DNA of 64,000 nucleotides, taken from contig OZ244893.1 in NCBI GenBank assembly GCA_965221485.1, forward strand, positions 3,658,001 through 3,722,000. The letters are read 5' to 3'. Below, one piece after another: positions 1 through 9,393 of this stretch. The stretch comes from JAJEBT01 sp965221485 (GTDB lineage Bacteria; Pseudomonadota; Alphaproteobacteria; MPNO01; UBA830). The notes below the pieces were generated by a model that saw nothing but the letters and a program-made list of their open reading frames with translations, was not told the origin of the DNA and searched no databases. The position numbers and the translations under genes were made by a program. The first letter of the stretch is position 1. Each line of letters opens with the position of its first letter.

Positions 1-868
1 ATGCGATATTGCCCATGAACTGTATCTCGGCATGCTGGTCGATCGCGTAACCGGACGGGTTACTGTGATGGCCTCGACCGAAGGCGGCATGGAAATCGAG
101 GAGGTGGCTGCAAAGACACCGGAAAAGATCATCCGTATCGCCATTGATCCGGCCACCGGGATCCAGCCTTTTCACGCCCGGCGGCTGGCCTATGACCTCG
201 GGCTTCGGGACAGCCGGGTGAGGGCTGCCACCCGGTTCGTTACGGCGATGTATGAAGCCTTTACAAGTCTTGACGCCTCGATCATCGAAATCAACCCTCT
301 GGTCGTCACCGGAGAGGGCGATGTGATCGCTCTCGATGCCAAGATGAATTTCGATGACAACGCACTGTTTCGTCACAAGGATGTCGCCGAACTGCGTGAT
401 GATCACGAAGAAGATCCGATCGAGCTGGAAGCGGCCAATCACGAACTGAACTACATCAAGCTTGACGGAAATATTGGTTGTATGGTCAACGGAGCTGGCC
501 TTGCGATGGCGACGATGGATATCATCAAGCTCTATGGCGGATCACCAGCCAATTTTCTCGATGTCGGGGGCGGTGCAACCCGGGAACGCGTGACCGCAGC
601 ATTCAAGCTCATCCTGTCAGACAAGAATGTCGAGGCCATCCTGGTCAATATATTTGGAGGAATCATGCGCTGCGACGTGATCGCGGAAGGCGTGGTTGCG
701 GCCGCCCGTGAAATCAGTCTCGACGTGCCTCTGGTGGTGCGCCTTGCCGGCACCAACGTTGATCTGGGTCGCAAGATTCTCGATGAATCCGGACTTCCCA
801 TCGTGTCTGCGGAACACCTCGCCGATGCGGCCGACAAGGTCGTCCGGGTAACGAAGGAGGCGGCCTGA
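1..868 (+). CDS. sucC: Succinyl-CoA synthetase beta subunit, 5' truncated by window
   Basis: This is the ADP-forming beta subunit of succinyl-CoA ligase, which makes succinate and ATP from succinyl-CoA in the TCA cycle. The frame is open from base 2, and the residues before the internal ATG at 32 (ending HELYLG) already fit the family, so the gene starts upstream of the window. Visible are the end of the ATP-grasp domain (EINPLVV, then ALDAKMNFDDNA) and the CoA-ligase domain with NGAGLAMATMD, GGSPANFLD and NIFGGIMRCD. The stop overlaps the sucD start by one base, so the two subunits are probably made by coupled translation. The family assignment is certain; the use of succinate rather than another acid rests on the sucAB context. 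Confidence 0.95.
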   Translation, partial: CDIAHELYLGMLVDRVTGRVTVMASTEGGMEIEEVAAKTPEKIIRIAIDPATGIQPFHARRLAYDLGLRDSRVRAATRFVTAMYEAFTSLDASIIEINPLVVTGEGDVIALDAKMNFDDNALFRHKDVAELRDDHEEDPIELEAANHELNYIKLDGNIGCMVNGAGLAMATMDIIKLYGGSPANFLDVGGGATRERVTAAFKLILSDKNVEAILVNIFGGIMRCDVIAEGVVAAAREISLDVPLVVRLAGTNVDLGRKILDESGLPIVSAEHLADAADKVVRVTKEAA

Positions 869-1746
869 TGTCGGTTCTGGTCGACAGGGACAGTCGGGTC
901 ATCTGCCAGGGCTTCACCGGTGCCCAGGGCACCTTCCACTCGGAGCAGGCGATTGCTTATGGCACCGATATGGTGGGTGGCGTTACACCGGGCAAAGGAC
1001 GAAGCGTGCATCTGGGCTTGCCGGTTTTCGATACGGTCCACGAAGCCGTGCAGGCGACCGGTGCCAATGTGACGGTCATTTATGTGCCGCCCCCCTTTGC
1101 AGCCGATGCCATCCTTGAAGCCGTTGACTCGGAAATCCCGCTTGCGGTCTGTATTACCGAAGGAATTCCGGTCCTTGACATGGTCCGCGTCAAGCGTGTG
1201 CTTGCCCGCTCGGCCACCCGCCTAATCGGCCCGAACTGTCCCGGGGTCATTACGCCGGACGAATGCAAGATCGGCATTATGCCGGGTCATATCCACATGC
1301 GGGGGCGGATCGGGATTGTTTCAAGATCGGGAACCCTCACCTATGAAGCTGTTGCCCAGACCACGGCTTGCGGCTTGGGCCAGACCACCTGTATCGGTAT
1401 CGGAGGAGACCCGGTTAATGGAACCAGTTTTGTCGACTGCCTCGAAATGTTCCTGGCTGACGATGAAACCGAAGCCATCGTGATGATCGGGGAGATCGGT
1501 GGGTCCGCAGAGGAAGAAGCTGCCGACTTCATCAGACAATCGGGAACCAGGAAACCGGTGGTCGCTTTCATCGCCGGCGTGACTGCGCCCCCGGGCCGGC
1601 GAATGGGACATGCCGGTGCGATCATTTCGGGCGGCACAGGCAGCGCCGGTAACAAGATCGAGGCGATGCGATCGGCCGGAATCACGGTCTCCGATTCTCC
1701 CGCCCGGCTCGGGGATACAATGCTTGAAGTGCTGAAGGCAGGATAG
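868..1746 (+). CDS. sucD: Succinyl-CoA synthetase alpha subunit
   Basis: This is the CoA-binding and phosphohistidine-carrying alpha subunit, partner of the preceding beta subunit. It has 292 residues, the usual length. The N-terminal Rossmann-like CoA domain carries GFTGAQGTFH near residues 15-24. The substrate loop reads GPNCPGVITP at 121-130, the form typical of genuine SucD. The active-site histidine that is phosphorylated is H248 in GHAGAIISGG. The ATG is at 868 within the sucC stop. It is followed after 5 bases by a 23-codon mini-ORF and then sucA. It is a useful in-window reference for the second alpha-subunit homologue at 40334-41209, whose substrate loop differs. Confidence 0.96.
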   Translation: MSVLVDRDSRVICQGFTGAQGTFHSEQAIAYGTDMVGGVTPGKGRSVHLGLPVFDTVHEAVQATGANVTVIYVPPPFAADAILEAVDSEIPLAVCITEGIPVLDMVRVKRVLARSATRLIGPNCPGVITPDECKIGIMPGHIHMRGRIGIVSRSGTLTYEAVAQTTACGLGQTTCIGIGGDPVNGTSFVDCLEMFLADDETEAIVMIGEIGGSAEEEAADFIRQSGTRKPVVAFIAGVTAPPGRRMGHAGAIISGGTGSAGNKIEAMRSAGITVSDSPARLGDTMLEVLKAG

Positions 1747-1751
1747 GAGCG

Positions 1752-1823
1752 ATGAGCCTGCGCAAGCTGTACGGCAAGCCCGGAGTGCGGAATATTTCCG
1801 AAAGCGGCAAAACCGCAAGGTGA
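1752..1823 (+). CDS. 23-residue mini-ORF between sucD and sucA
   Basis: A short frame begins with ATG at 1752, 5 bases after the sucD stop, behind a good GGAG ribosome site (1746-1749). It runs 23 codons to TGA at 1821-1823, rich in Lys, Arg and Ser. The stop lies 5 bases before the likely sucA ATG at 1829, so ribosomes finishing it could reinitiate on sucA. I recognise no homologue. It could be a translational-coupling leader or a chance frame in a 73-base spacer; the strong ribosome site is the main argument for expression. Confidence 0.35.
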   Translation: MSLRKLYGKPGVRNISESGKTAR

Positions 1824-1828
1824 AAATC

Positions 1829-4720
1829 ATGTCAAGCGCGCTCGAGCGAAACTCCTTTCTGAGCAGCACCAACGGCGCTTTTGTTGCGGAGCTATATGCC
1901 CGCTATCTCGATCATCCCGAAACCGTTGGTCCGGACTGGGCCTCATTCTTCGATGATCTGAAGGATGAAGCGCCCGACATTCTCAAAGACATCAGGGGCG
2001 CCAGCTGGTCCCCACGTGTCGAAGGGGTACTCGACCCTGATGATGGCCCGTCGGAGGGTCCCGAAAATACGGTTCCGGGTTCCGCCGGACATACCGGATC
2101 AACTCCTGGCAACGGCGCTGCAATCAGCGATATCACGCGGGACTCCGTTCAGGCGCTGACCCTGATTCGAGCGCATCGGCTGCGCGGTCATCTTTATGCT
2201 GACCTTGATCCGCTCGGACTGGAAAACCCTCTCAGCCACTCCGAACTTGATCCCGAATCCTACGGCTTCACCGCGCAGGACCATGATCGGGAAATTTATA
2301 TTCATGAGCGGCTCGGTCTTGGCGCGAAGGCACCACTGCGGGACATCATGGAACGCGTGAGGGCTACCTATTGCGGCCGGATCGGCGTCGAGTTCATGCA
2401 TATCACCGCAACCGAAGAGAAAGTCTGGATTCAGGAGCGCATCGAAGGCATTGAGAACCGGACAGAATTCACCGACTTCGGAAGGACAACACTTCTGCAG
2501 CGTCTGACCGAAGCCGAGCTGTTCGAAAAATTCCTCAATCTGAAATACACGGGGACCAAGCGTTTCGGTCTGGACGGAGCCGAAGCGCTGGTCCCGGGCG
2601 TCGAGCAGATCCTCAAGCGCGGAAGTCAGCTTGGAGTGCGCGAGATCGTGATCGGGATGCCGCATCGTGGGCGCCTGAATGTTCTGGCGAATGTCATGAA
2701 CAAGCCGTTTGCTGCCATTTTCTCCGAATTTCTCGGCGGCGGCGCGGTCCCCGACGATGTACAGGGATCGGGAGACGTCAAATACCACCTTGGGACCTCG
2801 ACCGACAGGGTGTTTGACGGCAACGAAATTCACCTCTCGCTGGCCGCCAACCCGTCTCATCTGGAAGCGGTCAATCCGGTCGTCATCGGCAAGGTTCGGG
2901 CAAAGCAGCGTCAACACCAGGACAGGGAACGACGCAAGGTCCTGGGAATCCTGATGCACGGCGATGCCGCCTTTGGCGGGCAGGGGATCGTTGCGGAAAC
3001 CTTCGGACTCGCCGACATCAAGGGTTACCGGACTGGCGGTACGATCCATTTTGTTGTCAACAATCAGATCGGATTTACTACCAATCCGGGTGCAACACGG
3101 GCCTCCCGTTATCCGACTGAAATCGCGAAGATGGCAGAAGCTCCAATCTTTCACGTCAATGGTGACGATGTAGAGGCCGTCGTCCATGTCTGCAGGATTG
3201 CGACCGAGTTTCGGCAGCAGTTCCGCAAGGATGTTGTGATCGACATGTGGTGCTATCGACGGTTCGGACATAATGAAGCCGACGAACCGGCCTTTACGCA
3301 ACCCAGGATGTACAAGGCCATTGCCGGGCATCCGACCGTCAGGGAAATCTACGCCGGGAAACTCGTCCGGGAAGGACTGGTGACGTCGGAACAGGTTGAT
3401 GACATCTCGACAGAAGTCCGTCGTCAGCTCGACGAAAACTTTGAGGCTGCTGCTTCCTACAGGCCCAACAAGGCAGACTGGCTGGAAGGGAAATGGCGCG
3501 GGCTGACAACGGCGCCGGAACATGATGACCGGAAGGGCGTGACCGCCTTGCCCGCCGCGACACTTCGGGAAATCGGATCTGCAATCTGCCGGGTACCGGA
3601 TGGCTTCAGTCTCAATTCAAAACTGGTCCGGTTTTTTGACAATCGCAGGAAGGCCATCGAAGCGGGCGAAGGCATAGACTGGGCCACCGCGGAAGCGCTG
3701 GCTTGTGGAAGCCTCCTGATCGAGGGAACCCTGGTCCGGATCAGCGGACAGGATGTTGCCCGCGGTACGTTCTCGCAGCGGCATGCGGTTGTTGTTGATC
3801 AGGAAACCGAAGTGCCGTTCATCCCGCTGGAACAGATACGGCCGGGACGGCAGGCGAAGTTTATCGCCCGGAACAGTCCGCTCTCCGAGGCTGCGGTTCT
3901 CGGTTTCGAGTACGGCCTCTCCCTCGCCGATCCCGATGTTCTCGTCATGTGGGAGGCACAGTTCGGGGATTTTGCCAACGGTGCACAGTTCATCTTCGAC
4001 CAGTTCATATCGTCTGGTGAATCCAAATGGCTCCGCATGTCGGGTCTTGTGATGCTGCTGCCGCATGGTTACGAAGGGCAGGGACCCGAACATTCATCCG
4101 CCCGGATCGAGCGCTTTTTGCAACTTTGTGCCGAAGACAATTGGCAGGTGTGCAACATTACGACACCGGCAAACTATTTCCACGCCTTGCGCCGGCAGGT
4201 TCATCGCAGCTTTCGCAAACCCCTGATCATTACGACACCGAAATCTCTTCTTCGCCACAGGAGTTGCGTTTCGTCGCTTGACGATTTTTGTGACGGAACC
4301 TCGTTCAACCGTGTCCTGCCGGAAACCGGATCTCTTGTGGAAGGCGACCGCGTCCGTCGGGTCGTCCTGTGTTCCGGCAAGGTTTATTATGATCTTCTGG
4401 CGGCTCGCGACGAACGCGGGATCGAAGACATTGCTCTGGTTCGCGTGGAACAACTGTATCCATTTCCCGACACCTCCCTCGGGAGGGAACTTGCCCGCTA
4501 TCCCGGGGCCGACGTCATCTGGTGTCAGGAAGAACCCGAAAACATGGGTGCCTGGAGCTTTGTCGATCGACGCATCGAAGGGGTGCTTGGGGGCCTTCCC
4601 GTCAAGGTGAAACGCCCGCACTATGTGGGACGCCCGGAATCGGCGTCGCCGGCCACGGGATCTGTGATCAGGCACAAGCAGGAACAGCAGGCGCTGGTAG
4701 ACGAGGCCCTCGCCGGCTGA
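1829..4720 (+). CDS. sucA: 2-oxoglutarate dehydrogenase E1 component
   Basis: This is the thiamine-diphosphate E1 subunit of the 2-oxoglutarate dehydrogenase complex, which decarboxylates 2-oxoglutarate and succinylates the E2 lipoyl group. I prefer the ATG at 1829, which has AAGG 8 bases upstream and yields MSSALERNSF, over the GTG at 1820, which overlaps the mini-ORF stop; 963 residues result. Features seen are the N-terminal E2-binding segment (FVAELYARYLDHP), an acidic linker, GMPHRGRLNVLANV, the ThDP/Mg region HGDAAFGGQG and NNQIGFTT, then the pyrimidine-binding half with LPHGYEGQGPEHSSAR. Length and order are normal for the family. sucB follows after 25 bases. Confidence 0.97.
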   Translation: MSSALERNSFLSSTNGAFVAELYARYLDHPETVGPDWASFFDDLKDEAPDILKDIRGASWSPRVEGVLDPDDGPSEGPENTVPGSAGHTGSTPGNGAAISDITRDSVQALTLIRAHRLRGHLYADLDPLGLENPLSHSELDPESYGFTAQDHDREIYIHERLGLGAKAPLRDIMERVRATYCGRIGVEFMHITATEEKVWIQERIEGIENRTEFTDFGRTTLLQRLTEAELFEKFLNLKYTGTKRFGLDGAEALVPGVEQILKRGSQLGVREIVIGMPHRGRLNVLANVMNKPFAAIFSEFLGGGAVPDDVQGSGDVKYHLGTSTDRVFDGNEIHLSLAANPSHLEAVNPVVIGKVRAKQRQHQDRERRKVLGILMHGDAAFGGQGIVAETFGLADIKGYRTGGTIHFVVNNQIGFTTNPGATRASRYPTEIAKMAEAPIFHVNGDDVEAVVHVCRIATEFRQQFRKDVVIDMWCYRRFGHNEADEPAFTQPRMYKAIAGHPTVREIYAGKLVREGLVTSEQVDDISTEVRRQLDENFEAAASYRPNKADWLEGKWRGLTTAPEHDDRKGVTALPAATLREIGSAICRVPDGFSLNSKLVRFFDNRRKAIEAGEGIDWATAEALACGSLLIEGTLVRISGQDVARGTFSQRHAVVVDQETEVPFIPLEQIRPGRQAKFIARNSPLSEAAVLGFEYGLSLADPDVLVMWEAQFGDFANGAQFIFDQFISSGESKWLRMSGLVMLLPHGYEGQGPEHSSARIERFLQLCAEDNWQVCNITTPANYFHALRRQVHRSFRKPLIITTPKSLLRHRSCVSSLDDFCDGTSFNRVLPETGSLVEGDRVRRVVLCSGKVYYDLLAARDERGIEDIALVRVEQLYPFPDTSLGRELARYPGADVIWCQEEPENMGAWSFVDRRIEGVLGGLPVKVKRPHYVGRPESASPATGSVIRHKQEQQALVDEALAG

Positions 4721-4745
4721 CCGTCAAAGGGGGAGCACTCCGGAT

Positions 4746-6035
4746 ATGGCCAGTGAAATCATCGTGCCGACCCTCGGAGAGTCTGTCACCGAGGCGATCG
4801 TCGCCAGGTGGCTGAAGGCAGCCGGGGACATCGTCGCAATTGATGAACCGCTCGTGGAACTCGAGACCGACAAGGTGACGCTTGAGATCAATGCGGCAAC
4901 CGGCGGAACGCTGCGGGAAATCCTCGTGGAGGAGGGCCGGAGCGTTGCCGTCGGCGCTGTCCTCGGGATTCTCGGTGACGGCGTGGCGCCGCCACAATCA
5001 GGACAGTCTGCTGACCAATCATCGGAGTCTGATGCGGAGACAACGGAAAACGTTACCACTTACGCAGAGGCAGGGGTCACCGAGGCCGTTGTGCCTGACC
5101 ATAAATTGTCACCGGCGGTCCGCAGGCTGGTGGAAGAGCATGATCTTGATGCCGCGGAAATTTCAGGGACCGGGAAAGATGGCCGCCTGACCAAGGGCGA
5201 TGTTCTGCGCTATCTCGCGGAGCGGTCACCGGCCGTGGATCCTGCGCCGACGGAGCTCCGATCGGACCTTGAGGACCATGCAGCCGCCCCGCGAGAGAGC
5301 CGGCCAGCGGCTCCGGAAATCAATCAGTCGGCCACGCCCCGGGAAGAACGGGTCAGGATGACCCAGCTGCGCCACCGGATTGCGCAGAGGTTGAAGGAAG
5401 CCCAGAATACGGCAGCAATCCTCACGACGTTCAATGAAATCAACATGACGAACGTGCTCGATGCGCGTCAGCGCTATCGCGACATGTTCGAGAAACGTCA
5501 TGGTTGCCGCCTCGGCCTGATGTCGTTTTTCGTGAAGGCTTGTGTGGTGGCTCTCAAGGAGATTCCGGCAGTCAATGCCGAAATCGACGGCGACGAAATT
5601 GTTTACAAGAACTACTACGATATCGGCGTGGCTGTGGGAACGGAGCGGGGGCTTGTTGTACCCGTGCTGCGGAACGCGGACACGCGATCCTTTGCCGAAA
5701 TCGAGCAGGGGATAGCCGAACTTGGCAGTCGCGCCCGCGAGGGCCGGCTCGCGATGGCGGACCTTGTTGGTGGAACCTTCTCGATCACGAATGGCGGGGT
5801 ATATGGTTCCATGATGTCGACACCGATCCTCAATCCTCCGCAGTCTGGCATATTGGGCATGCATCGCATCGACCGACGCCCCGTCGCTATCGACGATGAA
5901 GTCCGGATTTGTCCCATGATGTATGTCGCGCTCAGCTACGACCACCGCATTATCGATGGACGGGAAGCGGTCACATTTCTGGTCCGCGTCAAGGAATGCA
6001 TCGAGGATCCGGAACGGATCCTGCTGGCAATCTGA
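4746..6035 (+). CDS. sucB: Dihydrolipoyllysine succinyltransferase (E2 of OGDH complex)
   Basis: This is the core E2 of the 2-oxoglutarate dehydrogenase complex, passing succinyl from lipoate to CoA. It has 429 residues in three parts: one lipoyl domain with the lipoylated lysine K43 in ETDKVTLE, a peripheral subunit-binding domain around residues 120-160 (SPAVRRLVEEHDLD), and the catalytic domain ending in SYDHRIIDGREA, where H400 and D404 are the active-site pair. Flexible acidic and Ala/Pro-rich linkers join the domains. The single lipoyl domain is typical for SucB. A purine-rich GGGGGAG patch precedes the ATG. lpd follows after 12 bases. Confidence 0.97.
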   Translation: MASEIIVPTLGESVTEAIVARWLKAAGDIVAIDEPLVELETDKVTLEINAATGGTLREILVEEGRSVAVGAVLGILGDGVAPPQSGQSADQSSESDAETTENVTTYAEAGVTEAVVPDHKLSPAVRRLVEEHDLDAAEISGTGKDGRLTKGDVLRYLAERSPAVDPAPTELRSDLEDHAAAPRESRPAAPEINQSATPREERVRMTQLRHRIAQRLKEAQNTAAILTTFNEINMTNVLDARQRYRDMFEKRHGCRLGLMSFFVKACVVALKEIPAVNAEIDGDEIVYKNYYDIGVAVGTERGLVVPVLRNADTRSFAEIEQGIAELGSRAREGRLAMADLVGGTFSITNGGVYGSMMSTPILNPPQSGILGMHRIDRRPVAIDDEVRICPMMYVALSYDHRIIDGREAVTFLVRVKECIEDPERILLAI

Positions 6036-6047
6036 CGGGGGGTACCC

Positions 6048-7454
6048 ATGACCGAGACCCACTTTGACGTTGTTGTCATCGGGGGCGGGCCGGGTGGATA
6101 TGTCGCCGCTATTCGTGCGGCACAGCTCGGTCTGAAAACCGCCTGCATTGACAAGCGGACCGCATGGGGTGGAACCTGCCTCAATGTAGGCTGTATTCCG
6201 TCGAAGGCGCTGCTTCATTCTTCACACAAATTCCAGGAAGCCAAAGACCATCTCGGGGATCATGGCGTTCGGCTGGGTCAGGTTGAACTGGACCTTGGCA
6301 CCATGATGGCGAGGAAGGACAAGGTAGTACGGGACCTCACACGGGGCATCGAATTCCTGTTCCGGAAGAATGACGTCACCGCAATCACGGGTACGGGGCG
6401 AATCCTGAAGCAAGGTGTCGTGGAAGTTACGGATGGCGACAGCACCCGAACCTGCAGCGCGGAACACCTCCTGATTGCGACCGGCTCCGAATCGACAGCC
6501 TTGCCAGGTGTCGAGATCGACGAACAGCAAATCCTGTCCTCGACGGGTGCACTCTCACTGAATGAAGTCCCGGAGCACCTCATCGTCATTGGCGGCGGCT
6601 ATATCGGACTTGAGCTGGGCTCGGTCTGGAGCCGCCTGGGCTCGGCGGTGACCGTTGTGGAATTCTTTGATCGGATTGTTCCAGGGATGGACACCGAAAT
6701 CGCATTGCAGCTTCAGCGTGCCCTGAAGCGGCAGGGAATGGCATTTCGACTGGGGACCCGCGTGGTGGAAGCCCGGATCGAACCCGATCATGTGACACTC
6801 GGCGTGGAACCTGCCGAGGGCGGCGACCAAGATGTCATCCAGGGTGATCGGGTCCTGGTCGCTATCGGACGGCGACCCTTTACGGACGGATTGGGACTGG
6901 AAGAGATCGGTGTCGCCTGTGACGAACAGGGTGCGATCCGGGTCGATGAACATTATCGGACAAATGTGGACGGCATCTATGCCATAGGAGATGTAATTTC
7001 CGGACCGATGCTTGCGCACAAGGCGGAAGAGGAAGCTATTGCCTGTGTGGAGCGCATCGCCGGACACGTGGCTTCAGTCAATTACGCCGCCATCCCGGCC
7101 GTTGTTTACACCTGGCCTGAAGTTGCATCGGTCGGTTGCACGGAGGAGGACATCAAGGCTGAAGGTGCCTCCTTCAAGGTTGGACGGTTTCCGTTTTCTG
7201 CCAATTCCCGGGCACGGACCAGCGGCGAGTCCGAGGGACTCGTCAAGATCGTCAGCGATGAGCAAACCGACCGTGTTCGCGGCGTACACATCATCGGGCC
7301 TGAGGCGGGCACAATGATTGCGGAACTCGTGCTTGCCATGGAATTCGGAGCTTCTTCCGAAGACATCGCCAGGACATGCCACGCCCATCCCACTCTCAAT
7401 GAGGCGGTCAAGGAAGCTGCGTTGGCTGTCGGGGGTGCCCCGATTCACAGCTGA
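6048..7454 (+). CDS. lpd: Dihydrolipoyl dehydrogenase (E3)
   Basis: This is the FAD- and NAD-dependent E3 that reoxidises dihydrolipoamide for the 2-oxoglutarate dehydrogenase complex. It has 468 residues. Seen are the FAD-binding GGGPGG at 12-17, the redox-active disulfide C44/C49 in GGTCLNVGCIPSK, an NAD-binding GGGYIGLELGSVW segment near residue 184, and the C-terminal catalytic pair H447/E452 in HPTLNE. It is the last gene of the suc operon. In many alphaproteobacteria the next conserved genes are xerC and priA, whereas here about 55 kb of catabolic genes lie between lpd and xerC. Confidence 0.97.
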   Translation: MTETHFDVVVIGGGPGGYVAAIRAAQLGLKTACIDKRTAWGGTCLNVGCIPSKALLHSSHKFQEAKDHLGDHGVRLGQVELDLGTMMARKDKVVRDLTRGIEFLFRKNDVTAITGTGRILKQGVVEVTDGDSTRTCSAEHLLIATGSESTALPGVEIDEQQILSSTGALSLNEVPEHLIVIGGGYIGLELGSVWSRLGSAVTVVEFFDRIVPGMDTEIALQLQRALKRQGMAFRLGTRVVEARIEPDHVTLGVEPAEGGDQDVIQGDRVLVAIGRRPFTDGLGLEEIGVACDEQGAIRVDEHYRTNVDGIYAIGDVISGPMLAHKAEEEAIACVERIAGHVASVNYAAIPAVVYTWPEVASVGCTEEDIKAEGASFKVGRFPFSANSRARTSGESEGLVKIVSDEQTDRVRGVHIIGPEAGTMIAELVLAMEFGASSEDIARTCHAHPTLNEAVKEAALAVGGAPIHS

Positions 7455-8265
7455 GATGGCCGCCGTTCCTGGTCATGTCGAAGAGTGCTCAAGGGGGGCC
7501 TTCGCAGTACGGGGTCACGTTTACCGGACCGGGTCCGGTCTGGTCAGCGCCCGGGAGTAAGCTTCGGCCTACCTATTTCGGAAGGATCTCGGCCAAAATC
7601 AGCCGTTTGAGGCTGGCGAACACAACTGCGTACGGCGACCGAGTCCAAGGTCATGCCGGCACAGGGATGGCAACCAGATGCTCAACGGTAGGGCGGATCA
7701 CTTCAGAGCAGGCTGACTTCGGAAATGTTCATCCGGGGAAGTCAGAATGAACCATTGTGCTGTGACCGAATTTCTGAGCATCGCACGATCCCAACATGCG
7801 GCCGTCCACGCTCTATTGGTGGCCCGAAAGCACTTTCTGTACCTCAAAATTGTTCGCCCCGGCTCTTTTCGCGTGCCTGAAATTGTTCGGGCACGAGACG
7901 TCTGCCGACTTGCATCCGGTGGAGGAATTTCAATTACGGCCTCCCGGGACGTGTCCGATGGGTTACATGGCGACGAAAACGGGCGCGTGACGGAGCCCGT
8001 CGCTTGGAATCCACAAAAAGAGCAGCCACCGTTCAACCCGTTGCCGCGGATACGGGAATGACTTCGTTCAATAGGTTTATGGCCGCAAGGCCGCCAGCAG
8101 TAAGTCGTCGTCCGTTCAAGGGACTCGCGCACAGTCAGCAGAACTGATCGCAGGGTTGCACGAGCCCGACCGTTTTACAGTCATGGGCTATATATTTTCG
8201 GGCGCTTGATCTGGCCAGAGCGACCCGCGTTTCGGCGCTCCGATAACACCTCCGGGATAAGGGTT
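7455..8265. other. Intergenic region with no supported gene
   Basis: This stretch of 811 bases separates the convergent ends of lpd and the flavin monooxygenase. Several frames of 60-140 codons are open, but none shows a family motif, a convincing ribosome site or a fit to its neighbours. No clear hairpin with a U-tract was found for either operon. It marks the left border of the long catabolic stretch and may hold decayed sequence. Confidence 0.5.
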
Positions 8266-9309
8266 TCAGGAAACCGCCAACGGTTCCCCTCCGAATTTGG
8301 GCATGACTTCGGTGGCGAACAGCTCCACCGACTTCATCGCGGCCTCATGATCCATCGTGCCGAAATAGAACTGGCAGATCATGTAGTTGACTCCGAGTTC
8401 GGAAATCTGGCGCTCGATTTCTTCGCCGACACTGTCAGGATCGCCAACGATATCCGTTCCGGCCTCTATCGCACCATCGACCGAATCCAGTGTGGCCCGC
8501 GCGAAGGTTGGTCCTTCAACCTTGTTGTCGCGGAACAGTTTCGTCAGGCTGGAATGCCAGGCCGCGTAGGCGGGGCGCGCAATCTGAATGGCTTGCTCCA
8601 TGGTCTGGCCAACTACCACATGACGCGAAACGCCAACGGCGGCGCCTCCCGGGAAATCGGTAGCAGGACCGAACGGTTCGGAGAAATTTTCGAGGAACCC
8701 GTCAATGCAGGCCCTGGCCGCGTCCATGGCACCAAGGGTGACGAAATTATACCCGGCCTTTCCGATCGCGGCTGCGCTTCGGGGATTGGAAGAGGGGTAC
8801 CAGATCGGAGGATGCGGTTGCTGCAGCGGATGCAGTTCCATGGGAACAGAGCTGTAGCGGAAGTAAGGACCGTCATGATCGAGCTCATCATTGGTCAGCC
8901 CGTAGAGGACGGCCTCAAGGGCATCGAGGAATATCCTCTGCGAATTTTCCGGATCGACCCTGTGATAGTTGAGCTCAAACGGCGAAACACCGCGCCCGAC
9001 GCCAACATCCAGACGCCCGCGCGAAAGGTGATCAAGCATCGCGATTTCCTCGATCAGACGAAGAGGCGAATAGAGTGGCAGGAGGTAGCACAGCGGTCCG
9101 AAACGCAGGGTCGTGGTGGCGTTGGCAACCGCACCCAGATAGACGCCGGGCACCGGAACCATGTTCAGTGGCGTCGCATGATGCTCGGCAACGTGATAAC
9201 AGTGAAAACCCGCCTCTTCCAGCGCCTTGACATACTCCAGCCGTTTCTCCAGCTGATCAGCAAGGGACAGCGTGGACCGGTCGACGTGATCAAAGATTCC
9301 GAATTTCAT
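8266..9309 (-). CDS. Luciferase-like (LLM class) flavin-dependent monooxygenase
   Basis: This 347-residue protein has the bacterial-luciferase fold signatures: an N-terminal MKFGIFDH strand, AEHH at 41-44, and the family motif LSRGRLDVGVGRG at about 95-107. Members use reduced FMN from a separate reductase and O2 to oxidise ketones, amines, sulfonates or ring carbons. It is the last gene of the minus-strand operon that carries an oligopeptide-type ABC importer and six alpha/beta hydrolases, so it probably oxidises the imported compound or a product of its hydrolysis. No flavin reductase is encoded nearby. The substrate cannot be read from the sequence. Confidence 0.85.
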   Translation of the reverse strand: MKFGIFDHVDRSTLSLADQLEKRLEYVKALEEAGFHCYHVAEHHATPLNMVPVPGVYLGAVANATTTLRFGPLCYLLPLYSPLRLIEEIAMLDHLSRGRLDVGVGRGVSPFELNYHRVDPENSQRIFLDALEAVLYGLTNDELDHDGPYFRYSSVPMELHPLQQPHPPIWYPSSNPRSAAAIGKAGYNFVTLGAMDAARACIDGFLENFSEPFGPATDFPGGAAVGVSRHVVVGQTMEQAIQIARPAYAAWHSSLTKLFRDNKVEGPTFARATLDSVDGAIEAGTDIVGDPDSVGEEIERQISELGVNYMICQFYFGTMDHEAAMKSVELFATEVMPKFGGEPLAVS

Positions 9310-9393
9310 GCGTGAAAAGTTCCCATGGCTGTGTTCCTACCTCATTCCGCTCTGGCAATCCGGCGCGCCGCAAACTGGAATGACCGCGATCCT

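Noticed and set aside
2099..3523. 474-codon minus-strand open frame across sucA
   Set aside because: It is antisense to the strongly supported E1 gene and has no family motif; long antisense frames are expected in GC-rich genes.
8206..9315. 369-codon plus-strand open frame
   Set aside because: It is a shadow of the flavin monooxygenase, whose AEHH and RGRLDVGVGRG motifs are on the minus strand.
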